Positions 25,801 through 35,310 of a stretch of 64,000 nt of DNA are shown here, piece by piece (within the stretch, counting starts at the first letter, position 1; every line of letters starts with the position of its first letter). Source of the DNA: Kitasatospora sp. MAA4 (GTDB lineage Bacteria; Actinomycetota; Actinomycetes; Streptomycetales; Streptomycetaceae); assembly GCF_029893355.1 (NCBI RefSeq), contig NZ_JARZAI010000006.1, positions 186,001 to 250,000 on the forward strand. The letters run 5' to 3'. The notes below the pieces were generated by a model that was not told the DNA's origin, made no database searches, and worked only from the letters and a program-made list of their open reading frames with translations. The position numbers and the translations under genes are program-made.

Positions 25801-26392
25801 GCTGACCGGACCGATCACCCGGACCGCCCTCCAGTCGCTGCGCACCGCCGCGCTGAACAGCCGCGTCCCGGTGCTCGTCACCGCCGGCCTCGGCCAGGCC
25901 GACCGGGACACCGCGTACGGCGCGGACCCGGCCGTCCTGCTCCGGGCGCTGGCCCCGCGCGACAGCGCCAACCACGCCGCCCGGGTGCTGCTGGTGGAGT
26001 CCGACCCGGACATCGCCTCGGCCCTGATCAGCAGCCTGGAGCGGCGCGGGATGCACGTCGAGCACGCCATCTCGGAGATCGAGGGGGTGTCCAAGGCGAG
26101 CAGTGTGCAGCCCAACCTGGTGGTGATGAACCTGCTGAAGATCCGCCGTCGGCGGCTCGGACTGCTGGACTGGCTGCGCTCCAACGACCGCCTGCACCGC
26201 ACCCCGCTGGTCGTCTACACCGCCGTCGACCTCGATCCCGCCGAACTCCCGCGCCTGCGCACCGGCGAGACCGTGCTCTACCTCGCCGAACGCTCGACGA
26301 GCGGCGACGTCCAGTCCCGGATCGTCGACCTGCTGGGCCGGATCGGCGCTCTCGGCGAGCCGGGCCAGATGCTGGGGATGACCGGAAACTAG
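22871..26392 (+). CDS. Giant PAS-domain sensor with degenerate kinase and C-terminal receiver-like domain
   Basis: Cytoplasmic protein of 1173 aa starting at GTG with AAGGAG upstream. PAS1 is at about 8-75 (ILDALPDALLLVNSNGTVVDANNAAV), PAS2 at about 170-280 (ILRAAAEGVLGVDLEGRVVLVNPAAA). A helical region without a clear phospho-acceptor His follows, then an HATPase-like segment (about 395-545) that ends HGGVLQPHELPNHAGTTYVVELPLD but lacks a clean N box. About 380 residues are Pro/Ala-rich and probably disordered. The last about 140 aa look like a receiver fold (ARVLLVESDPDIASALISSL) with no aspartate clearly at the phosphorylation site. Probably a signalling scaffold rather than an active histidine kinase. 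No membrane segments. Signal unknown. Confidence 0.82.
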   Translation: MSSRPTRGAARLAAILDALPDALLLVNSNGTVVDANNAAVRSMQTPGTSLVGMGVLDLLPEFDPSRIPGSMRPAPRDQDEADRPVRMTARRTDGTTFPVEVSGNDFADENSSEGRGYALSPTVPYDLYRATGSRSGTDDLLLLLVRDLSSRLGVEAELRRQHKQTEMILRAAAEGVLGVDLEGRVVLVNPAAAHILDFRASELGGRELHPLIQHSRADGTPLAAEESALLDTLTSGRKHRVRGATLWRKDGRAVTVDLTTAPVRDGDQLVGAVMTFTDRTRELALTARNEHLTAVLETEVSGALAALRRRIDTLAADPAGQLWPEANWTLRALADECRRFGVLIDGVLSHQRFERGADTAAAAPAPATAPTSADASEGRDVREPRESADGLTRRVSTLDELVDRAVELAGQLVGTGRLRFSVHAAPVEVTADHERLAQALAHLVADVSGLSLTSTTYPDGTAGLPTVVLAAAQRGEVARIEVRGPGRGGSRVHLPIALGLVERHGGVLQPHELPNHAGTTYVVELPLDPAAARAAAARAASGAGRLVPRETDTAVLPDLPGVPELTATADADGTGAADERDPAAEAPAAQAAADGRPPAEGRRSARAARAKETGPSLGPLALGPGPSAASGSEPAAETATASGPAAIPAQASAEPRTPFALGPGPSSAAGPDGVPGDTDPAPAPTPSRRRRALPAPGSAPDEAPALSLPGVPDAGMPIYPGLEHALPPMPAEAPAGAGGPAAPVQPTGRRRRLGIPGAPIDGSPETAGAERQERPDGGPAALEAAAPRSSEPAPSTALALTETPVPPMPSTPPGPLPVPQQVPVGSGLGELTPPRPAGGFASAFPAAFPVPDAPAPVAAPVEQRQAPRAIAELGPAPVHAPGDAEGDRGLPRLTGEDDAVPPGGPNSTPRVPEYPDYPTMVNPTADGRPRRLLVWPEPDPSTKQALQERGYRPVIVRSREEVDAQVAAYPAALFVDPLTGPITRTALQSLRTAALNSRVPVLVTAGLGQADRDTAYGADPAVLLRALAPRDSANHAARVLLVESDPDIASALISSLERRGMHVEHAISEIEGVSKASSVQPNLVVMNLLKIRRRRLGLLDWLRSNDRLHRTPLVVYTAVDLDPAELPRLRTGETVLYLAERSTSGDVQSRIVDLLGRIGALGEPGQMLGMTGN

Positions 26393-26412
26393 GCACGGAG
26401 GCGGGGGGTCGG

Positions 26413-26886
26413 ATGCAGCCTCGTCAGGCACTGCCGGGCGACATACCGGAGTTGGTGCGCCTGCGGGCGGTGGCGTTGGAGGGCCTGGGGGTCGATCCCG
26501 GGCCGGACGACGCGCCGTGGCGGGCGAGCGCGCGCGGGTGGTTCGGGAAGCGGGTCGGGCGGCGAGCGGACTGGGAGTGCTTCGTCGTCGGCGGCGCGCC
26601 CGGGGAGCCGCTGGTCGCGGCCGGGATGGCGTGGGTGACGTACCACCTGCCGAGCCCGGTGCGGTTGGACGGGCGGCGCGGGTACATCGACGGGATGGTC
26701 ACCGACGGGTCGGCGCGCGGGCAGGGTCATGCCGGCCGGATCGTCGGCGAGTTGGTCGGGTGGCTGGGTGAACTCGGCGTCCGCTTCGTCCAGTTGCACG
26801 CCAGCGCGGACGGCGCGCCGGTCTACGAGCGGGCCGGCTTCGTCGCGGCGCACTACCCCGGCATGGACCTGACCGTGCCGGAGTAG
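26413..26886 (+). CDS. GNAT-family N-acetyltransferase
   Basis: Protein of 157 aa with the GNAT fold. The acetyl-CoA loop is MVTDGSARGQGHAGRIV (R/Q-x-x-G-x-G/A) and the C-terminal strand is YERAGFVAAHYPGMDLTV, including the typical Y-x-x-x-G-F. Substrate unknown. It starts at ATG 26413, 20 bp after the PAS protein stop, with a GGAGGCGGGG box, so it is probably the second gene of that operon. It is convergent with the acyl-CoA ligase gene 24 bp downstream. Confidence 0.83.
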   Translation: MQPRQALPGDIPELVRLRAVALEGLGVDPGPDDAPWRASARGWFGKRVGRRADWECFVVGGAPGEPLVAAGMAWVTYHLPSPVRLDGRRGYIDGMVTDGSARGQGHAGRIVGELVGWLGELGVRFVQLHASADGAPVYERAGFVAAHYPGMDLTVPE

Positions 26887-26909
26887 CGCGCGCAACGCGG
26901 CTGGGGGGA

Positions 26910-28586
<1,677 letters not shown>

Positions 28587-28829
28587 GGAGGTCCTCCTTG
28601 ACCGGGCGGGCGGTGCGGTCCCGGGGGGATCACTACCGGCGGGTAGCAAGGACCACCCTCTGATTCTGTCGCCGCCCGAGCCCGTTGTCAGCAGCATCGC
28701 TGCGGATGAGACCAGGAGCTCAGGAGGAGCGCGGACCGGTCCGAACCCCGCGACCGCGGGCAGCCGTGTCACTGGGTGGAGGGTTCGGCTCCGGGCCCCC
28801 CGGTCGACACGAGCGCGGAGGTATCTCCC

Positions 28830-29756
28830 ATGCCCTGGTACGAAGGCCCTTGCAGGATCACGGTCGTCGGGGTGTCCGCGAGTTTCCCGCAGCGCGTGGT
28901 GGTGAACATCCGGCGCGGCGCCACCGTGATCCTCCCCGGCACGGTCGGCGCGAGCCAGCTGATCGACGACACCGCCTCCAGGAACGGGTGGGACCTGGCC
29001 CTGGAGCACGAGTACGGCGGCGCCTGGCGGCCGAACATCCGCGCGGTGCTGGGCAAGTGGACGGAGACGGGCGGGGTGCGCAGCCAGCTGATCCACAGCA
29101 AGGACGTCGACTGGCCGGGCCGGGACAACCGGGAGCGCAACCTGGTGATCCGGATCGACCGGGCCGACGTGCCCCGGCCGAGCGCCGAGCCGGTGACCCG
29201 GGCGACTCGGGTGGGCACCGAGGCGGCGGCGCCGCGGGACGAGCGGCAGGGCCTCGCGCGGGGTGCCACGGAGAGCTTGGGGCAGGGCGCGGGACGGGAC
29301 GCCGAGCGGGGTGTCGGGCAGAGCGCGGGGCAGGGTGTCGGGCAGAGCTCGGGGCAGAGCACGCGGCGCTGGGGAGAGCCGGCCGGCGTGGCGCCGGGAG
29401 CCGGGCAGCTGGTGCCGGCCCTGCGGGTGGGAACGGGGACGGGGACGCCGTTGAACTACGCCCTGGGCACCCCCCGGCGCCGGCCCGGGGCCGCTGCCGA
29501 CTTCGACCTCGACGCGACCGCCGCCGGCACACCGATCACCGGCGCCCGACGCGGCACCGCCCCCGGGACGCCCGCCGCCCGCAACGCACGACCCAGCACC
29601 AGCACCAGCGGCGGCAGCGAGGCCCCTGCGGCCGGCGGGCGGATCAGCACCAGCGGCGGCGGATCGGCGACCACCTCCGGCGGGGCTCCGGCCGCTGCCC
29701 CGGGCGCCGCGACGCCGACCACCGGCCGCCGCGGGTCGGCCACCAGCTCCGGCTGA
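28830..29756 (+). CDS. Hypothetical protein with conserved N-terminal domain and disordered tail
   Basis: Protein of 308 aa. The first about 110 aa form a compact beta-rich domain (CRITVVGVSASFPQRVVVNIRRG ... NLVIRIDRADVP) that looks conserved. The rest is Gly/Gln/Ser/Thr-rich low complexity, with repeats such as GVGQSAGQ and GVGQSSGQ, and is probably disordered. No signal peptide. The ATG has GGAGG nine bases upstream. I do not recognise the family. The promoter region is shared with the acyl-CoA ligase. Confidence 0.65.
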   Translation: MPWYEGPCRITVVGVSASFPQRVVVNIRRGATVILPGTVGASQLIDDTASRNGWDLALEHEYGGAWRPNIRAVLGKWTETGGVRSQLIHSKDVDWPGRDNRERNLVIRIDRADVPRPSAEPVTRATRVGTEAAAPRDERQGLARGATESLGQGAGRDAERGVGQSAGQGVGQSSGQSTRRWGEPAGVAPGAGQLVPALRVGTGTGTPLNYALGTPRRRPGAAADFDLDATAAGTPITGARRGTAPGTPAARNARPSTSTSGGSEAPAAGGRISTSGGGSATTSGGAPAAAPGAATPTTGRRGSATSSG

Positions 29757-29765
29757 GAGTCCGTT

Positions 29766-30716
29766 TCAGCGCGCCACGACGGCGTCCAGCTCGTCGCGGT
29801 CGATGTCGAGGCCGACGCCGCCGTACGTCTCGTGGACCTCGCCCAGGTACTGGTGGATCCGCTGGTGCCCGGTCCACATGTCGTCGGGGACCGCGCCGCT
29901 CCCGTCCGTGGTGTCCCGGCCGTCCCAGCGGGCGTACCAGAGTGCGTCCGGCGCCGGGGCGGCTCCGGCGCGGACGGCGCTGACGAGGTCGGCGACGCCG
30001 GAGTCGACGCTGGAGTAGAAGCCGGACCAGTACCCCGCGCCGTGCAGCGCCTGGGTCCAGCCGAGCGTGAAGTCGACCACGGCCTTCGCACAGACCGGGT
30101 CCCCGGGCGGGTAGGCCTCCATGTCGAGGTAGACCGGGCTGCCCGGCCCCAGGCCGACCGCCTGGGCGCCGCGGACCGCCTCGGCCGCCTCGTCGCGTCC
30201 CTGCTGCACGGCGTTCGCGGGGTCGATCTTCTGCGGCTTGCGCGGATTGTTGCTGCACGGCGCCTGGAGGCCGACGTGGGTGGGCAGCAGCCGCCAGCCG
30301 AGCGCGCGCACCTGGCGCACCCAGTCGGCGGTCAACTGGGCCTGGCCACAGGCGCGCTGCCGACCGCTGGTGTAGATGCCGACGGCACCGAACGGGGAGC
30401 TGCCGTGCCAGGCCCGCATCGCCTCCAGCGGCGGGGCGCTGCAGGCGTCGAAGCCGGGGCCGGTGAAGAGCTCGTGCGGGACCGCCCGCAGCAGGGCCCG
30501 GCCCGGATCGGCCAGCACGGTGGCGGACGGCAGGAACGCGGCGGGCACCGCGCCGGGGGCGCGGGCCGGAGCGGGGGCCGCGGGCCGGGGCGGGAGCGTC
30601 CCCACCCGGGCGGCGGTGAGCGCGAGGTCGGCGCTCTGCGCGGCCGTCCCGTCGGTGGCCAGCAGCAGGACGAGGGCGGCGGCCGAGAGTGCCGCAGGAC
30701 GGAGATAGCGGACCAT
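29766..30716 (-). CDS. Secreted DUF1906 glycoside-hydrolase-like protein (Rv2525c type)
   Basis: Protein of 316 aa with a signal peptide (LSAAALVLLLATDGTAAQSA), a Pro/Ala linker, then a TIM-barrel domain starting GPGFDACSAPPLEAMRAW. Family motifs are AVGIYTSGRQRAC, LGWRLLPTHVGLQAPC, GSPVYLDMEAYPPGDP (acidic pair on strand 4) and YWSGFYSSV, ending GGVGLDIDRDELD. Such proteins are exported and thought to act on cell-wall glycans. The mycobacterial homologue Rv2525c is a Tat substrate, but no twin-arginine motif is clear here. Catalysis is not proven for the family. Confidence 0.83.
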   Translation of the reverse strand: MVRYLRPAALSAAALVLLLATDGTAAQSADLALTAARVGTLPPRPAAPAPARAPGAVPAAFLPSATVLADPGRALLRAVPHELFTGPGFDACSAPPLEAMRAWHGSSPFGAVGIYTSGRQRACGQAQLTADWVRQVRALGWRLLPTHVGLQAPCSNNPRKPQKIDPANAVQQGRDEAAEAVRGAQAVGLGPGSPVYLDMEAYPPGDPVCAKAVVDFTLGWTQALHGAGYWSGFYSSVDSGVADLVSAVRAGAAPAPDALWYARWDGRDTTDGSGAVPDDMWTGHQRIHQYLGEVHETYGGVGLDIDRDELDAVVAR

Positions 30717-30855
30717 CCTCTGATCCTGAGGTCAGATCAGCTGATGGTTCGACGGGCGCGCCCGAGGCTTCGGCAGGCTTCACCCGGGCGGCGGAGGCCG
30801 GCGGGCCGTGCAGGCCCGGTCCGGGCGCGACCGGGGCGTCGGGGGGCGTCCGGGG

Positions 30856-30882
30856 CGACCGGGGCGACCGGGGCGACCGGGG
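30856..30882. repeat. Short tandem repeat CGACCGGGG x3
   Basis: Three exact copies of the 9-mer CGACCGGGG, with degenerate copies on each side (30829-30893), in the intergenic region between two minus-strand genes. No function is evident. Confidence 0.6.
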
Positions 30883-30903
30883 CGTCCGGGGGCGGACATG
30901 CCG

Positions 30904-30933
30904 GTGGGCGGTGCCGTTGCCGACACCGCCCAC
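30904..30933 (-). terminator. Terminator of the small secreted protein gene
   Basis: Inverted repeat GTGGGCGGTG / CACCGCCCAC with a 10-nt loop, about 50 bp downstream of the stop of the minus-strand gene ending at 30982. Confidence 0.68.
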
Positions 30934-30981
30934 GGACCGGAAATGCGGTGACCCTTTCCCGCCGCCCGGTCAGGCCCGCGC

Positions 30982-31311
30982 TCAGCCGATCACGGGCGCG
31001 AAGTCGATGTGTACGTTCTTGTTGGACTGGTCAGCGTAGACGAGGCCCGAATTGTCCTTCACCCCAAGGGTGTTGTTCTGGTTCGAGGCGCCCGAGCCGG
31101 TGGCCGTCTGCTGTGTCCAGTTGTAGTTGCCGTCGACGGATCCGAAGACGTTCCCGCTGCCCACGTTGGAGACGACGCTGCTGTTCGAGTGATCACCCGC
31201 GAGGGAGCCGTTGTCGGCGGCGGCGGCGCCGGCCCCTGCCAGCAGCAGACCTGCCGCAAGCGGGGCGGCGGCGAGGGCGACGATCACGCGAGCGGTACGG
31301 AAGCGAGCCAT
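30982..31311 (-). CDS. Small secreted Asn/Ser-rich protein
   Basis: Protein of 109 aa: signal peptide (MARFRTARVIVALAAAPLAAG...AAAA) and a mature chain of about 77 aa rich in Asn, Ser, Gly and Val (NSSVVSNVGSGNVFGSVDGNYNW). No cysteines, so not a chaplin. The spaced N-x-x and V/G pattern suggests a beta-rich surface or matrix protein. The start at 31311 has GGAGG six bases upstream. The function is unknown. The 258 bp upstream hold its promoter, with no other gene visible. Confidence 0.72.
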   Translation of the reverse strand: MARFRTARVIVALAAAPLAAGLLLAGAGAAAADNGSLAGDHSNSSVVSNVGSGNVFGSVDGNYNWTQQTATGSGASNQNNTLGVKDNSGLVYADQSNKNVHIDFAPVIG

Positions 31312-31569
31312 GGAATCCTCCAGGAAGCTGAATTCGAAGAACTGGTGCGGGAGTTCGCGGCCAGACGAACCCCTGCGGGCTGCGACGCCGAGACACAGAC
31401 TTGCGCAACAAATCGACAAAGCACCAGCCCCCCCAGAGCTTTTAGCTCGAACGCGTGATGCCGAAGCACTAAACCCTGACGGCCGGAAAGCCGATAGTTA
31501 TCGGTCAACCGATCAGCCGGACAGGCCAGGTCAGGCGCTCCGTCCCCACACGAACACCTTCGGAATGGC

Positions 31570-32934
31570 TCAGAACAGCTTGCCCGGATTAAGGATTCCC
31601 AGCGGGTCGAACAATCCTTTCATCTGCTTTTGCAGCTCCAGACCGACCGGCCCCAACTCCCGTGCCAGCCACTCCCGCTTGAGCAGTCCGACGCCGTGCT
31701 CGCCGGTGATGGTTCCGCCCAGCTCCAGACCGAGCGCCATGATCGCGTCGAAGGACTCCTTGGCCCGGGCCACCTCGTCCGGGTCGTCGGCATCGAAGGC
31801 GACGATCGGGTGGGTGTTGCCGTCGCCCGCGTGGCAGACCACGCCGATGGTCAGCCCGTAGCGCTCGGCGATCGCGGCCACCCCGTTCAGCATCGCGCCC
31901 TGCTGGGAGCGCGGCACGGCCACGTCGTCGACCATCGTGGTGCCCAGCAGTTCCATCGCCGTCAGCGACAAGCGCCGGGCCTGGAGCAGGAGTTCCGACT
32001 CCGCCTGGCCCTCCGCGGGCACCACCTCGGTGGCCCCGGCGGCCCGGCAGATCTCGCCGACCGCAGCCAACTCCCGAGCCGGGTCCGTCCCGTCGAACGC
32101 CACCAGGAGCAGCGCCTGGGTGGTCTCCGGAAGTCCCATCTGCGCCAGCCGGTTGACGGCCCGTACGCTCACCGCGTCCATCAGCTCCATCAGCGACGGG
32201 GTGAACCCGGCCGCCATCACCTCGCAGACCGCCTCGCAGGCCGCGTCCGCGCCGGCGAACTCGGCGACCATCGCCAACTGCGGTGCGGGGGCCGGACGCA
32301 GGGCCAGCACGGCACGGACCACCACGCCCAGCGTCCCCTCCGAGCCGACGAAGAGCCGGGTCAGGTCGTAACCGGCCACCCCCTTGGCGGTCCGCCGACC
32401 GGTGCGCAGCAGCCGGCCGTCGGCCAGCACCACGTCCAGACCCAGCACGTACTCGCTGGTCACCCCGTACTTCACGCAGCACAAGCCGCCCGCGCCGGTG
32501 CCGATGTTGCCGCCGATGGTGCAGGACTCCCAGCTGGAGGGGTCCGGCGGATAGGCCAGCCCGTGTTCGCCCGCTGCCCGCGACAGCACCGCGTTCACCA
32601 CGCCGGGCTCGACCACGGCGATCCGGTTGACCGGGTCGACCTCCAGGATCCGGTCCATCTTCACCAGCGACAGCACGATGCACCCCTCCACCGCGTTCGC
32701 CGCACCCGACAGCCCCGTTCGCGCACCCTGCGGCACCACCGGCACCCGCAGCTCGGTCGCGGTGCGCATCACGTGCTGCACCTCCTCGACCGTGGACGGG
32801 AACACCACCGCAGCCGGCGCCCCCGACGCGCAGAACCCCGCCATGTCGTGCCGGTACGCCTCCGTCACCGCCGGGTCCACCACCACCGCACCCGCCGGCA
32901 GCCCCTTCACCAAACGCTCCACCAGCTCACTCAC
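31570..32934 (-). CDS. FAD-linked oxidase, glycolate oxidase GlcD / D-lactate dehydrogenase type
   Basis: Flavoprotein of 454 aa. The N-terminal FAD-binding PCMH domain carries PVVPQGARTGLSGAA, PGVVNAVLSRAAGEHGLAYPPDP and SCTIGGNIGTGAGGLCCVKYG. The C-terminal FAD-oxidase domain has VCHAGDGNTHP (metal/substrate His) and GTITGEHGVGLLKREWL. It oxidises a 2-hydroxy acid such as glycolate or D-lactate. The GlcE/GlcF partners are not adjacent, so it is probably a single-subunit dehydrogenase. GTG 32934 with AGGAGG seven bases upstream sets the start. Confidence 0.9.
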   Translation of the reverse strand: MSELVERLVKGLPAGAVVVDPAVTEAYRHDMAGFCASGAPAAVVFPSTVEEVQHVMRTATELRVPVVPQGARTGLSGAANAVEGCIVLSLVKMDRILEVDPVNRIAVVEPGVVNAVLSRAAGEHGLAYPPDPSSWESCTIGGNIGTGAGGLCCVKYGVTSEYVLGLDVVLADGRLLRTGRRTAKGVAGYDLTRLFVGSEGTLGVVVRAVLALRPAPAPQLAMVAEFAGADAACEAVCEVMAAGFTPSLMELMDAVSVRAVNRLAQMGLPETTQALLLVAFDGTDPARELAAVGEICRAAGATEVVPAEGQAESELLLQARRLSLTAMELLGTTMVDDVAVPRSQQGAMLNGVAAIAERYGLTIGVVCHAGDGNTHPIVAFDADDPDEVARAKESFDAIMALGLELGGTITGEHGVGLLKREWLARELGPVGLELQKQMKGLFDPLGILNPGKLF

Positions 32935-33034
32935 CGGCCCGCCTCCTCTCGCCCCGGGGGCACGCCAGGCACACACCCCACCCCCCGCACTCTGCCGCGC
33001 ACCCCCGCCCCGACGGAAGCCGACCCCGGTCGGC

Positions 33035-33538
33035 TCAGCTGTTGGGGTGCGTGATCTTGCTGGTGTCCAGGAAGAGAGCGCTGAACGCCACCAGGGCCGC
33101 GGTGAGCGCCGTCCCGGCGGACGGCCGCGCCGGGACGGCGAAGATCTCGACCGCCGCCCAGACCCCGATCCCCGCAGACGCCAGAAGAACGACCGCCGGC
33201 AGCACCCTGCGCCAGAAGACCCCCTCCTGCAGGGGATTGATGACCGCCCCCAGCAGACCGGCGGCCACCACGGACACCCCGCTCGACAGGTCCGGCACCC
33301 CGAGCTTGCGGGTCGTGGCGATGCTGAACCCCAGAAAGGCCATCAGCGCCAGGAACGCCAGCACCAGGACCACCAGCAGAAACCGATCCACGGGCCCGAC
33401 GACCGGGCGAGGCGGCGGCGCGGGGGGATCCACCGCGACGAGCAGCTTGGGCACCTGGTCGAGATCGACCACCACCCTGCCGGGAGTGTGGTGGGGACAG
33501 CCACGAGTAGCCCTGAACCTTGCACGGAGCGACACCAT
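33035..33538 (-). CDS. Four-helix hypothetical membrane protein
   Basis: Protein of about 167 aa, start uncertain. The N-terminal about 45 aa are polar with a PPAPPPRP stretch. Four hydrophobic segments follow (RFLLVVLVLAFLALMAFLGF, VSVVAAGLLGAVI, LPAVVLLASAGIGVWAA, ALTAALVAFSALFL), ending KITHPNS. The open frame runs on upstream into the tRNA fragment, but a GGAGG just before 33538 makes a start near there likely. It lies at the outer border of the mobile region, so it is the last backbone gene. Function unknown. Confidence 0.6.
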   Translation of the reverse strand: MVSLRARFRATRGCPHHTPGRVVVDLDQVPKLLVAVDPPAPPPRPVVGPVDRFLLVVLVLAFLALMAFLGFSIATTRKLGVPDLSSGVSVVAAGLLGAVINPLQEGVFWRRVLPAVVLLASAGIGVWAAVEIFAVPARPSAGTALTAALVAFSALFLDTSKITHPNS

Positions 33539-33607
33539 GCCTCCAGGCATACCTGCCCACGGCCGCCACTGCGGGGCGGGACTGCGCCGCCCGGGCGACG
33601 AACGCCG

Positions 33608-33644
33608 CAGGGCGGGTACCGGCTGCGCGCCGGTACCCGCCCTG
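33608..33644 (-). terminator. Terminator hairpin next to the leftmost tRNA-Ser 3' fragment
   Basis: Arms AGGGCGGGTACCGGC / GCCGGTACCCGCCCT around loop TGCGC, extended by one C-G pair. It sits about 20-50 bp past the truncated tRNA 3' end on the minus strand. This is probably the original terminator of the chromosomal tRNA-Ser, displaced when elements inserted. Confidence 0.75.
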
Positions 33645-33661
33645 GACTGGGGTCTCCCCCA

Positions 33662-33722
33662 CCTGCGGAGGATGTGGGATTCGAACCCACGGTGAGGGGT
33701 TACCTCACGACAGTTTTCAAGA
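33662..33722 (-). repeat. att site 1: 61-bp 3' fragment of tRNA-Ser(TGA)
   Basis: Identical over 61 bp to 42035-42095 and to 59034-59094. It covers the tRNA from just past the discriminator through acceptor 3' strand, T arm, variable arm and anticodon-stem 3' half to the anticodon loop (CTTGAAA). No 5' half follows, so it is not a functional tRNA. It marks the distal end of the integrated DNA. Confidence 0.9.
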
Positions 33723-33782
33723 TCGAAGCCGCACGCGGGCTCACTCACACGCTCACCAGCGGGAACTACGATCCTGCCGGTG

Positions 33783-34523
33783 CTACGTGATTCTGTGGCC
33801 CCGAGCTGGCCCCGACCCTTGACCGGCGCCGAACCGTTCCACCCAGCTTTGGGACAAAGCCGCTAGAGGGACCAGAGTCCAAGTCGACCCAGATCGAGGA
33901 GGTTGGCGGTCGTCCGGCTGGCCTCCGTGGCCACCCATGACTACACGCAGCCACGCCCGGTCCCACGCTTCGGCGGGGTACCTGTCCCGGCAGACACGAA
34001 CGAAGGCGCGCAACATCTGGAGGGACGGCAGCCGCCGACCAGCAAGCACATCGCTGAGCGTGCTCCTCGCCAGTTCGAGGCCCAGAGCTTCCGCGGTAGT
34101 TGCAAGTTCCCGCAGAGAGGGCTCACCAGCCTGCGCCCGCATGCGCACCATGGCTTCTCTCAACTGCAATGGCTCGTGAATGAACTCGGGGTTCACTACG
34201 GGCCGCGGGCGCCGCCGCGGAATCGGCTTCCCAGGATTATGGTCCAAGTATCGGTAGTCGCGAAGCGCCTGCTGCCAAAGGCGAAATGCAACTACCTGAT
34301 CACCACCACACGCACTCACATAGCTCGCGACCGTCTTTAGTGCCGGGAGGCTAGTGCCACGATCGGCTCGGGATAGCGTCGCCAGTGAGCAACCCGGGTG
34401 ACCATCAAGCATGGCTTCCATCTGCCGGTAGGTCAGTCCTGCTCGCTCGCGCAATTCCCTGAGGAACTGCGCGAGCGGCCGCAGGGGCGACTCTGCCGTG
34501 ATGGGTGTCTTCTTGCGACCCAT
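33783..34523 (-). CDS. XRE-type regulator with two helix-turn-helix domains
   Basis: Protein of 246 aa. The first HTH is at about 14-70 (FLRELRERAGLTYRQMEAMLDGHPGCSLATLSRADRG), followed by a helix, and a second HTH-like unit at about 130-195 (SLRELATTAEALGLELARSTLSDVLAGRRLPSL). It ends in a short polar tail. It resembles cytoplasmic XRE proteins common in streptomycete mobile DNA. The ATG at 34523 (MGRKKTPIT) has only a weak upstream GGGG. It starts 14 bp after the small membrane protein gene, so the two form an operon. The regulated target is unknown. Confidence 0.72.
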   Translation of the reverse strand: MGRKKTPITAESPLRPLAQFLRELRERAGLTYRQMEAMLDGHPGCSLATLSRADRGTSLPALKTVASYVSACGGDQVVAFRLWQQALRDYRYLDHNPGKPIPRRRPRPVVNPEFIHEPLQLREAMVRMRAQAGEPSLRELATTAEALGLELARSTLSDVLAGRRLPSLQMLRAFVRVCRDRYPAEAWDRAWLRVVMGGHGGQPDDRQPPRSGSTWTLVPLAALSQSWVERFGAGQGSGPARGHRIT

Positions 34524-34536
34524 CTGACGTGAACCC

Positions 34537-34767
34537 CTACGGCCTCGTCGGGCCGGCGATGACGCCGAGCTGCTGGAGGAGGGAAGAGGCAACCATCCCT
34601 CCCGTCGCGAGCGCGGCATACACGGTGGACGGGGCCACGCCTGCGACGGTCAGCAGGGCCGCCAGCACAAGCACAACCAAGATGATGACAACGGCGGGCG
34701 CCGTCGGGGTCGCAACGTCGCGCCCGGGAATCTGGACTCGGAACTGCGCCACCTCACGGTTCTTCAT
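34537..34767 (-). CDS. Small two-helix membrane protein
   Basis: Protein of 76 aa: a polar N-terminus MKNREVAQFRVQIPGRD, one strong hydrophobic helix (AVVIILVVLVLAALLTVAGVA) and a second weaker one (VYAALATGGMVASSLLQQ). GGGAG lies before the ATG at 34767. It is followed at 14 bp by the XRE regulator. Function unknown. An anti-regulator or immunity role is possible but unsupported. Confidence 0.58.
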   Translation of the reverse strand: MKNREVAQFRVQIPGRDVATPTAPAVVIILVVLVLAALLTVAGVAPSTVYAALATGGMVASSLLQQLGVIAGPTRP

Positions 34768-35267
34768 GGGATCTCCCAATGCTGGGCAGCCCGGCAGGCT
34801 GCAACTGATCTTGCTGCTCGGCAGGCCACACCGGAATTGGCGTTCCAGAGCGCAGTGGCCACACGGGAGATGATTGTCTGTCAGCCAGAAAGAGTCCAAT
34901 CCCAGTCGCCGTTGTTTCAAGTTGTCCAAGACTGGGCGATGAAACAAAAGCCCATCCGGACTGGGTACGTTTTGGGACGGCTCTCGCAGATCCCCAGGTC
35001 AGAAGTACTTCCAGAAGTGGAAGAAGAATCTTGGCGTCGACAGCTGTCCCACCAGCCGGCAGCGAGCGGTCCCATGCGCTGTTGTCAGCTGACAGCGAGG
35101 TAGACAGGATGTCCCCGCAAGCACAGCGTTGGGAACCAGTAGGCGCCTTGCGACGTTCTTGCGGGCTGACCCGGCTCTTGCTGCTCGGCAAACACAGGGT
35201 TCGGCCGGACCGTTGGCGCGGTGCGGCCAGAGATCGGGAGGGCGCACTGCGCCTTGCCGGCATCGAA
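34768..35267. other. 500-bp stretch with no convincing gene
   Basis: Open frames exist on both strands, but none has a good start signal, coherent codon bias or recognisable protein. Base composition is lower in G+C than the flanking genes. It may hold the promoter of the 34767 gene and remnants of lost DNA. Confidence 0.5.
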
Positions 35268-35310
35268 ATGTGGTAGAGGCGTCGGCAGCCTGTCGGCGCC
35301 TCCACCACAT
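35268..35310 (-). terminator. Terminator of the lasso/HAD gene string
   Basis: Immediately after the HAD hydrolase stop, ATGTGGT..GAGGCG pairs with CGCCTC..ACCACAT across a 15-nt loop, with one mismatch in each arm. It is placed to end minus-strand transcription coming from the lasso-peptide genes. Confidence 0.68.

Noticed and set aside
33662..33722. A possible tRNA gene at the leftmost att copy, and likewise at 42035
   Set aside because: Only the 3' part up to the anticodon loop is present. The 5' acceptor, D arm and 5' anticodon stem are missing, so they are att fragments.
34768..35267. A protein gene of about 186 codons reaching into the small membrane protein (34754-35314, minus)
   Set aside because: No RBS, poor codon bias, no recognisable domain, and it runs through the HAD terminator hairpin.
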